A DNA stretch of 64,000 nt, taken from positions 1-64,000 of the forward strand of contig NZ_NMWU01000024.1 of NCBI RefSeq assembly GCF_002860355.1, read 5' to 3'. Each line of letters starts with the position of its first letter. Within the stretch, counting starts at the first letter, position 1. This DNA is from Bifidobacterium margollesii (GTDB lineage: Bacteria > Actinomycetota > Actinomycetes > Actinomycetales > Bifidobacteriaceae). This document shows positions 57,495 to 64,000 of the stretch, in pieces. The notes under the pieces are model-generated. The model had not been told where the DNA came from. It ran no database searches and saw nothing but the letters and a program-made list of their open reading frames with translations. Position numbers and translations under genes: made by a program.

Positions 57495-60400
57495 TCAGTT
57501 CGATCCGTTGAGCGTCATGGCCTTGTTGATGGCTTCCTGCAGCTTCTTCTGCGCCTGACCGTATGCCGTCCAGTCGCCGTTCTTCATGGCCGTGTCGGAA
57601 TCCTTCATGGCCTGACCGGCGTCCTTGAGCGCCTGCTGCAGCTGCGGGCTCATCGTCGCGGAACCGGAGGATGACTGCGTCTTGCCGTCGGCCTTCGACT
57701 CTCCTGAATCCTCGGCCGCCCCGGTGCCGCCGGCCTGCTGCGACGAACCGTCGGCAGCATCTCCGGCGGAGGCGCCGGAATCACCGCCGAACACCTGATC
57801 CAGCGCCTCGTCGAGCGTATCCGCGAATCCGACCTGATCGCCGAACGCCACGAGAACCTTCTTGAGCAGCGGATAGCTGGTGGCGCCGGAGGACTTCACG
57901 TACACCGGCTGCACGTACACCAGACCGCCGCCGATCGGCAGGGTGAGCAGGTTGCCGCGCTCGACGTTGGTGCTTCCGGATTCAAGAAGGTTGAGTTCCT
58001 TGGACACGTCGGCGTTGGCGTTGAAGTTGTTCTGTGCCTGACCGGGACCGGGCACGTTGGTGTTCTTGGGCAGTTCCAGAAGCCGTATCGTGCCGTAGTT
58101 GGGACCGATCTTGCCTTTTTCGCTGCCGGCGTCGGAATCAACCGACAGGAAGCCGGTGAGGATCTCTCGGGTCACCGAGCCTGCGGGGATGTACGAGGAG
58201 GTGAGCGAGAAGGTGGGCTCCTCGGTTCCCGGGGTCTGCATGGTCAGATAGTACGGGGGCTGCTTGATGCCCTGCTCCTTCTGGGAGCTGGACTCGGTGG
58301 GGTCGGTCGGGGTCTGCCAGAAGTCCTCGCCCGAGAAGAACTGGTTCGCCTTGGTCACATGGTACTGACCGAGCAGCGAACGCTGCACCTTGAACAGGCT
58401 TTCGGGGTAACGCATGTGGCTCATCAGATCACCGGAGATCTCGGAGATCGGCTTGTACTGGTTCGGGAAGATCTGCTGCCACGCCTTGAGCACCGGGTCG
58501 TTCGGATCCCAAGCGTAGAGATCCACGGAACCGTCGTAGGCGTCGACGGTGGCCTTCACCGAATTGCGGATGTAGTTGGCCTCCTGGCTGCCCAGCCCCT
58601 TGACCGTGTTGGAGCTGACGGTCAGGGAATCGGTGGTGGCCGATCCGAGGTCGGTCTTCTGCGAGTAGGGGTAGGCGTCGGACGTGGTGTAGCCGTCGAC
58701 GATCCACTTCACCCTTCCGTCCACCACGGCGGGATACACGCGGCCGTCCAGGGTCAGATACGGGGCGACCTTGCTCACGCGGGTCTGCGGATCACGGTCG
58801 TAGAGGATCTGCGATTCGCCGTTGACTCGGTCGGAGAACAGGATCTGGTCTGATGCGAAGCGGATGGCGTAGAGGATGCGGGTGAACAGGTTGCCCAGTC
58901 GCGGGCCGCCATCGCCGTTGAACGTGTTGGTCGCGCCCTGGGAGCCGGTCGGATAGTCGAACTCCCATGCCGCAGTGCCCTCGGGCGCGCCGACGATGGA
59001 GTAGTCGGGCGAGTTCGGCGAGAAGTAGATGCGAGGCTCGTAGTGCTGGGAGTCGGTAAGAGCCCCGGAGGTGGGGATGTCCTTCTCGAAGAACTGCGGC
59101 TGGCCGTCCGCGGTCACCTTGTTGCCGTAGGCCGCGACCACACCGTAGCCATGGGTGTACACCGTATGGTCGTTCACCCAGTTGCGGTTGTCGTTGCCGG
59201 CGAGGTTGATGTCGCGCACGCCGATCACCGTATCCTGGCTGACGCCGTTGATCTCGTACTTGTCGACGGCGAGCGTGTCGGAGAAGGTGTAGTACTGCTT
59301 GGACTGCTGCAGCTGCTTGAACGTGGGAGAGACCACCTGCGGGTCGAGCAGACGGATCTGCGCGGTGGTTTCGGCATCGGATTCCAGCGCGCCGGACTTG
59401 GCCGCGGTGGTGGCGTCATACTCCTCAGTCTTGACCTTGTCCAGACCGTAGGCGGCCGTTGTGGCGTCGATGTTGCGCTGGATGTAGGTGGATTCCAGCT
59501 CCTGGGCGTTCGGATTGACCTTGAACCGCTGCAGCAGCGCCGGGTAGATGATGGTGAGCAGCATGGAGGCGACCACGACCACGGCGACGGCGACCACCGG
59601 GGTGCGCCATGCGCGCAGGGCCTCGGCCGCCGACGAGGCCGGCGTGCCGGAGTCGAGGGCCTTGCTGGTCATGATCCACACGCCAAGCACGAGACCCAGC
59701 ACGGCGACGAGCACGGCCATCGCGAAGGTCACGGGAATGGTGGCGTGCACCGAAGAGTATGCGGCGCCGGTGATGCGGTCGCCGGTCTCGGTGAGCGTGG
59801 CGAACACGCCCAGTCCGATGCGTACCGCCCAGATAAGGAAGAACAGGATCAGCCATACGGCGATCTGCCTGCGGGCTGGCTTGGTCATGTCGAACAGAGA
59901 CCGGCCTCGCACCGGCATGGTGAGTCGGATGCCTCCCATCAGGAAGTGGGTGATGACGGAGAACGCGAGTCCCATGGCCAGCAGGGTGAACAGCGCCGCG
60001 ACGACGAGCCTGAGGCCGGGCAGAACGAACACGTAGAAACCGGTATCGATGCCGAACTGGGGATCCTTCGTGCCGAACGACTGGTTGTTGAACAGCAGCA
60101 GCACCTCGGACCAGTTGGCGTTGAACTGGAATCCGAACACGAGTCCGACCAGCAGGGAGATGATCAGCGCGGCACGACGTGCGATCTTGGAGCTCACACC
60201 GGAATCGATCTCCATCACCCCGTCCTTGATGCGGATCTTGGAGCCGTCGGCGAAATCGGGCCTCTTGCGAATGGCGAGAATCGCGGCCACATAGGCCACC
60301 AGCGCCACGACGATCGCATAGGCGGCCCACAGACCGATGCGCACGCCCACCGTGGTCCAGATCACCTTGGAGAAACCGAGCTGGGCGTACCACATGACTT

Positions 60401-60719
60401 CGGTGATGAAGTTGGACAGGCCGAAGATCACGGCAGCCACGATCACCAGCGCCACGACGAGGCCGATGAAGATCTTGTTGCCCCTTCCCATGGGGGCGCC
60501 GCCCTGTGCGGCCGCTCTCGGAATGCGGGGGAAGTTCGGAGGCACGCGGCCACTGCCGTTGGACGGCTTCGGCCCGCTGCCATGATCATCGCCGTCGGTG
60601 GTCACGTTGAGGATCACGGGATCGTCATCATTGCCGGTACCGTGGGCGCGAGCGCCCCTGTTGCGGGGGTCCCGCGGATCACCGTCGGGAAATATGCTGA
60701 ATATATCGAAGAAAGACAT
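57495..60719 (-). CDS. UPF0182-family large membrane protein, 1074 aa
   Basis: A short cytoplasmic Gly/Asp/Pro-rich start precedes seven transmembrane helices (about residues 85-400), then a large extracellular domain (VGVRDINLAGNDNRNW, the VHTHGYG-like VYTHGYGVVAAYGN, PRIYFSPNSPDYSIVG) and a Gln/Ala/Ser-rich acidic tail. The family (Rv0064 type) is conserved in actinobacteria; the function is unknown. It stands alone with its own terminator. Confidence 0.92.
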   Translation of the reverse strand: MSFFDIFSIFPDGDPRDPRNRGARAHGTGNDDDPVILNVTTDGDDHGSGPKPSNGSGRVPPNFPRIPRAAAQGGAPMGRGNKIFIGLVVALVIVAAVIFGLSNFITEVMWYAQLGFSKVIWTTVGVRIGLWAAYAIVVALVAYVAAILAIRKRPDFADGSKIRIKDGVMEIDSGVSSKIARRAALIISLLVGLVFGFQFNANWSEVLLLFNNQSFGTKDPQFGIDTGFYVFVLPGLRLVVAALFTLLAMGLAFSVITHFLMGGIRLTMPVRGRSLFDMTKPARRQIAVWLILFFLIWAVRIGLGVFATLTETGDRITGAAYSSVHATIPVTFAMAVLVAVLGLVLGVWIMTSKALDSGTPASSAAEALRAWRTPVVAVAVVVVASMLLTIIYPALLQRFKVNPNAQELESTYIQRNIDATTAAYGLDKVKTEEYDATTAAKSGALESDAETTAQIRLLDPQVVSPTFKQLQQSKQYYTFSDTLAVDKYEINGVSQDTVIGVRDINLAGNDNRNWVNDHTVYTHGYGVVAAYGNKVTADGQPQFFEKDIPTSGALTDSQHYEPRIYFSPNSPDYSIVGAPEGTAAWEFDYPTGSQGATNTFNGDGGPRLGNLFTRILYAIRFASDQILFSDRVNGESQILYDRDPQTRVSKVAPYLTLDGRVYPAVVDGRVKWIVDGYTTSDAYPYSQKTDLGSATTDSLTVSSNTVKGLGSQEANYIRNSVKATVDAYDGSVDLYAWDPNDPVLKAWQQIFPNQYKPISEISGDLMSHMRYPESLFKVQRSLLGQYHVTKANQFFSGEDFWQTPTDPTESSSQKEQGIKQPPYYLTMQTPGTEEPTFSLTSSYIPAGSVTREILTGFLSVDSDAGSEKGKIGPNYGTIRLLELPKNTNVPGPGQAQNNFNANADVSKELNLLESGSTNVERGNLLTLPIGGGLVYVQPVYVKSSGATSYPLLKKVLVAFGDQVGFADTLDEALDQVFGGDSGASAGDAADGSSQQAGGTGAAEDSGESKADGKTQSSSGSATMSPQLQQALKDAGQAMKDSDTAMKNGDWTAYGQAQKKLQEAINKAMTLNGSN

Positions 60720-60940
60720 GCCTCCAGCCTACAGTACGAGGTCTCGCTCCCGGCGGAGGCTCATACGCGGTGATTCTCCGAACACCCTGATGACCACCTT
60801 GCGATACGGTACGAAACCGCTGCGAATGCAATGCGGAACAGGGGCACAATCGAATCAGCCCGGAGCGAAACACCCGGTTCGCAACGCCTTTGCAGCGCTT
60901 GGACCGCTTGGACATCGATGTGGCTCGGATCGCGGTGCGG

Positions 60941-61690
60941 TCACGCGATGGTGACGTGGGTGCCGGACGGCAGCTGCTCGTACAGCCATCTGGCGTCGGC
61001 CACGGTGAGTCGCACGCAGCCGTGGGATGCGGGCCTGCCCAGTTTCTCGGCCTCCGGAACGATGTATCGGCCCGCGCGATCGGTGGGCACCGAATGGAAC
61101 AGGTATTCGCCGTAGTTGGCCCACGACACCCAGTAGTTCGCGCCCATGTTCTCGGACTCGTTGAAGAAGTCCTCGCCGCGGTTCTGCACGGTGAACTCGC
61201 CGCGCGGGGTGGAATCGCTCATGCCGGTCGAGCAGATCATCGTATAGACGACATCGTTCGAACTCATCACGTAGACCTTCTGATCGGCGATCGACACGCG
61301 GATATGCAGATTACGCACCTTGGAAAGGTCGATGTGCGTTCCTCCGCTCGCCTGCCGCCATGATCGGAATGCGAACGCCGCGGGAGCCGGAACCGCGGAC
61401 TTCGAGATCCGTCGGATCCGCTCGGCCCCGTCCGCCTTCGGATCGGATGTGGCTCCGGACGCGGCATAGGCGTTCGTCTCGGGCCCAGAAACGGACCACA
61501 TCAGCTCGTCGGGACCCTTCGGCACAATCACGCACAGCGACACCGCGATCACCACCGCGCATGCAATGAACAGTATGCGGGTGGGCTTGTCGAACAGTCT
61601 GAGAAACGATCCGACCAGCGAAAGTCCCGTCCTCATCTTTTTGGAGGCGGTTTCGGAGTCATGATCCTTCCGATCCTGTGATGACGCCAT
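60941..61690 (-). CDS. L,D-transpeptidase (YkuD domain), 249 aa
   Basis: A membrane anchor (ILFIACAVVIAVSLCVIVP, about residues 40-58) precedes an extracellular YkuD domain (HIDLSKVRNLHIRVSIADQK onward). The active-site motif is SHGCVRLT with Cys225. It forms 3-3 cross-links or attaches proteins in peptidoglycan. It is divergent from the GH3 lipoprotein gene across 134 bp. The 221 bp toward UPF0182 hold nothing gene-like. Confidence 0.93.
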   Translation of the reverse strand: MASSQDRKDHDSETASKKMRTGLSLVGSFLRLFDKPTRILFIACAVVIAVSLCVIVPKGPDELMWSVSGPETNAYAASGATSDPKADGAERIRRISKSAVPAPAAFAFRSWRQASGGTHIDLSKVRNLHIRVSIADQKVYVMSSNDVVYTMICSTGMSDSTPRGEFTVQNRGEDFFNESENMGANYWVSWANYGEYLFHSVPTDRAGRYIVPEAEKLGRPASHGCVRLTVADARWLYEQLPSGTHVTIA

Positions 61691-61824
61691 AACCGATGCC
61701 CTGCGTCCTTTCCATACTCCCCTGAATCCTCAACAAGGGTATCACCCCGATTCCCTTCAGCCTGCGGGATACGCCTTTCGGCGCAATGCGGAAGACCTTG
61801 CGGAACCGTGCTATCACGGAAACC

Positions 61825-63138
61825 ATGAACATGCACATGATGCACAGGCCTTCGTATGGCCACGGTCGCCATGCGAGAACTCGGGCGCGGTTCGCGATCG
61901 CATTCGTCATCGCGATGTCGATGATGCTGACGACCGCGGGATGCGCGGGGCGATCCGCATCGTCGTCTGACACCGGATCCTCACGGTCTCCCGTAGCCTC
62001 ACAGAACGCGACGACCTCCCAATCCCCCTCAGGCACCGGAAGCGCGAAGGCCTCGGACGAGTCCGGCGGCGATTCCGGCGACCGTACCGATTCCGCCGAA
62101 TATCTGGCCGGCAGACTCGTCTCCGGCATGAGCGTCGAGGAGAAGGCGGGACAGCTGATGATGGTGCCGTTGTTCTCGGGGAACGCCCCCTCCACCCTCC
62201 GCGAGACGATCGTCCGCGATCACGTCGGTTCCGTGCTGCTGATCGGCAACTGGTCGAACGGCGTTTCCGCCACCGCCGATGCGACCTCCACGCTGCGGGG
62301 ATACGCACCGAAGGACCGCGGACTGCTGATCTGCACGGATCAGGAGGGAGGGCAGGTGCAGCATCTGTCCGGACAAGGATTCAGCGAGATCCCCAGTGCG
62401 GTGGAGCAGGGGCGGATGAGCGGACCCGCCCTGCGTCGATCGGCAAGATCCTGGGGCGAACAGCTCGCGCAGGCCGGCGTGAACGTCGATCTGGCGCCCG
62501 TGGCGGATACCGTGACCACGCCGTCGAGAGCCGGCAACGCGCCGATCGGAGCGTTGAACCGAGACTTCGGGCTGAATCCGGCCGGTAACGGAGACCATGC
62601 CGCCGCCTTCGTGGACGGTATGCGTGACGCGGGGATCATGACCGCCGTCAAGCATTTCCCCGGCCTCGGCGGTGTGACCGGCAACACCGACTTCACCGCG
62701 AAGGGCATCGTGGATTCCTCCACCACGCTGCGCGGAGGCTCCGACGATCCGATCGAGGGATTCCGACGTGCGATCGCCGCGAAACCGGACATGGTGATGA
62801 TGTCGTTGGCCACCTATGCCGCCATCGACGGTTCCTCGCCCGCGGCGTTCTCGTCGAGGATCATGAACGGATACCTGCGGAAAACGCTGGGATACGAAGG
62901 CGTGGTGACCTCGGACTCCATGTCCGCCGAAGCCCTTGGGACCATACCGGTCAGGGAGCTGGGCGTACGGTTCGTCTCGGCCGGCGGCGACCTGATCTGC
63001 ATCGGCGATGAGGGCGACGTCACGCCCATCCTGCAGGGGCTTCTCGAACGGGCCCGGTCGGATGCGGGATTCGCGCGGCAGGTCGATCGGGCCGCGACTC
63101 GGGTGATGACGCTGAAGATCCGCGCGGGACTCGCCTGA
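61825..63138 (+). CDS. GH3-family lipoprotein, beta-N-acetylhexosaminidase-like, 437 aa
   Basis: A lipoprotein signal ends at TTAGC with Cys40. The GH3 barrel follows (EKAGQLMMVPLFSG, ICTDQEGGQVQHL, VNVDLAPVADT, AVKHFPGLGGVTGNTDF) with nucleophile Asp364 in VVTSDSMSAEAL. NagZ enzymes remove GlcNAc from wall fragments. The loop that carries the catalytic Asp-His dyad in NagZ reads GNTDFTAKG here with no His, so acid/base catalysis may differ. ATG 61825 is chosen over the upstream 61786 because it gives a normal signal peptide. Confidence 0.85.
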   Translation: MNMHMMHRPSYGHGRHARTRARFAIAFVIAMSMMLTTAGCAGRSASSSDTGSSRSPVASQNATTSQSPSGTGSAKASDESGGDSGDRTDSAEYLAGRLVSGMSVEEKAGQLMMVPLFSGNAPSTLRETIVRDHVGSVLLIGNWSNGVSATADATSTLRGYAPKDRGLLICTDQEGGQVQHLSGQGFSEIPSAVEQGRMSGPALRRSARSWGEQLAQAGVNVDLAPVADTVTTPSRAGNAPIGALNRDFGLNPAGNGDHAAAFVDGMRDAGIMTAVKHFPGLGGVTGNTDFTAKGIVDSSTTLRGGSDDPIEGFRRAIAAKPDMVMMSLATYAAIDGSSPAAFSSRIMNGYLRKTLGYEGVVTSDSMSAEALGTIPVRELGVRFVSAGGDLICIGDEGDVTPILQGLLERARSDAGFARQVDRAATRVMTLKIRAGLA

Positions 63139-63168
63139 CTCCCGGTCGAGGCCGCGCGGGCGGTTGCG

Positions 63169-63198
63169 ATCGTCATGCCTTCCATCGTCATGTCTTCC
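63169..63198 (+). repeat. 15-bp tandem duplication after the GH3 gene
   Basis: ATCGTCATGCCTTCC (63169-63183) is followed at once by ATCGTCATGTCTTCC (63184-63198), one mismatch, 30 bases past the GH3 stop. Confidence 0.8.
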
Positions 63199-63331
63199 TG
63201 AGCGCGGCAACGCCCCGTTGTTGCACTCACCCGGTAAAGTAAGAAGAGTTTGATCATATGCCGGGGTTCAGCTTCGGCATCCGTTCCGCCCGTGGCATCG
63301 GGCTAAGGAAAAAGAGGAAAGGAGAGCCGTC

Positions 63332-63604
63332 ATGGCATCTCAGGAGGAACTGTTTCTGGTCGTCAAGGTCGTGGACAAGGCCAGCGGCGCCAAGTCGTTG
63401 GTCGGCGTCACCTCGAACGTCGGCGACGCGGCCCTGCTGATCGGCAAGGATCACCCGGAGTTCAAGGACGCCGACATCAACTTCATCGGCGAGCGCGAGG
63501 AGTTCGGCGCCAAGCGTCAGCTGTTCAACCTGCCGTTCGACGACACGTATCTGATCTACAAGGTGGAAGCCGGCGCCGTGCTGGATCCACTGCTGACCAA
63601 GTAA
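63332..63604 (+). CDS. small hypothetical protein, 90 aa
   Basis: A strong AAAGGAG and a clean terminator downstream support this as a real gene. The protein is soluble, mixed alpha/beta (ELFLVVKVVDKASGAKSLVG, INFIGEREEFGAKRQLF), with no membrane segment or known motif. I do not recognise the family. It stands between a GH3 gene and an unrelated gene and has its own promoter region at 63199-63331. Confidence 0.7.
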   Translation: MASQEELFLVVKVVDKASGAKSLVGVTSNVGDAALLIGKDHPEFKDADINFIGEREEFGAKRQLFNLPFDDTYLIYKVEAGAVLDPLLTK

Positions 63605-63681
63605 CGGCCGCATAGCGGCCGGCATGCGGCCGGATCGGCGGTCGGCTGTCCATTCCGTCCGGACGGTCTGGCGATGCGCGC

Positions 63682-63722
63682 AAAGGCTCATGGTGTTCCC
63701 TCGCGACACCATGAGCCTTTTT
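63682..63722 (+). terminator. Rho-independent terminator after the small hypothetical gene
   Basis: AAAGGCTCATGGTGT (63682-63696) pairs with ACACCATGAGCCTTT (63706-63720), followed by TT. The stem has 15 bp and a 9-base loop. Confidence 0.85.
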
Positions 63723-63757
63723 CGTCGTCGGTTCACGGTTCTGCCCGCGAACCGTCT

Positions 63758-64000
63758 ATGATCGAAACTATGTTGCCAGCGGAACGGATGAGCGCAGTCG
63801 CCTTCGCCGCCAAGAACTGCGCGCTTGAATCAATGATGATCGGCGATCATGCCATCGGGCTCGCCCGGGAATACGAATCGGGGCGGATCCGCATCGATGA
63901 TGTCGTAGCGGCGTGCTCCGGCGAAGGAGAGGGTCTGATGGACACCTCCGCGGATATGGTGTTCGTGCGGAGCATTCTGCTCGCGGAGCGTCCCGCACGC
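63758..64000 (+). CDS. 5' part of an unrecognised gene, cut by the window edge
   Basis: The frame is open from ATG 63758 to the last base (81 codons). ATGs at 63770 and 63788 are alternatives; none has a strong ribosome site. The product is helical and acidic (ALESMMIGDHAIGLAREYES, GRIRIDDVVAACSGEGEG). The pattern of an SM-G loop followed by a YxxGxIxxDD helix is loosely like VbhA-type antitoxins that precede Fic toxins, but this is a weak similarity by eye. The next bases to the right would decide. Confidence 0.5.
   Translation, partial: MIETMLPAERMSAVAFAAKNCALESMMIGDHAIGLAREYESGRIRIDDVVAACSGEGEGLMDTSADMVFVRSILLAERPAR

Overview
The window is a 64 kb piece of a high-GC actinobacterial chromosome, almost certainly Bifidobacterium. 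This is inferred from gene content and gene order: pdtaR-polA, coaE/uvrB/rpsA, carD-ispF, whiB-glycosyltransferase-DUF5719-LCP, whiB1 next to pdtaS, mfd-eno-divIC-DUF501-ppx, and UPF0182. No taxonomic search was possible. Most of the window is ordinary core genome; accessory DNA is limited to the first 6 kb.

Layout. 1-740: a mobile-element scar with a truncated unrecognised coding end, an internally deleted IS21-type transposase remnant, and a tRNA 3' end followed by a terminator, which looks like the right attachment site of an element lying to the left. 740-5.8 kb: a small islet with an SSB-like protein, an unrecognised protein and a large LPXTG surface protein. 5.8-9.2 kb: SGNH hydrolase, LysR regulator and a divergent aspartase/fumarase-family lyase. 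9.2-22.7 kb: housekeeping block, nearly all on the minus strand (NIF3, polA, pdtaR, a tRNA with a CAA anticodon, pyk, terC, uvrB, coaE, rpsA, folD). 22.8-25.6 kb: zinc-type ABC importer. 25.7-31.4 kb: ispF, carD, glgB and an OmpR-type two-component system. 31.3-44.5 kb: envelope and regulatory block (comF, HAD phosphatase, zincin-like protein, DUF5719, glycosyltransferase, whiB2-like, LytR-CpsA-Psr, an orphan EccC/FtsK-like tandem ATPase, whiB1-like, pdtaS). 44.6-47.7 kb: hemolysin III family protein, greA, FKBP, a membrane protein and tRNA-Leu(TAA). 47.8-57.3 kb: ppx, DUF501, divIC, eno, two GNAT proteins, mfd and pth. 57.5-64 kb: UPF0182, L,D-transpeptidase, GH3 lipoprotein, a small unrecognised protein and a gene running off the right edge.

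How the genes work together. Several units are clear. pdtaR and polA abut, and nif3 may be cotranscribed with them. The two halves of the PdtaS/PdtaR system are both present but lie 29 kb apart. The whiB2-glycosyltransferase-DUF5719 run faces a divergent LCP ligase, as in other actinobacteria, and points to coordinated wall-polymer assembly. ZnuA/C/B form a metal importer with a histidine-rich ATPase tail. The items most worth a second look are the orphan two-P-loop ATPase, the CAA tRNA without a long variable arm, a twin palindromic operator before the hemolysin III gene, a perfect LacI-type palindrome before pyk, and a recurring pattern of 15-23 bp tandem duplications at or just beyond gene ends.
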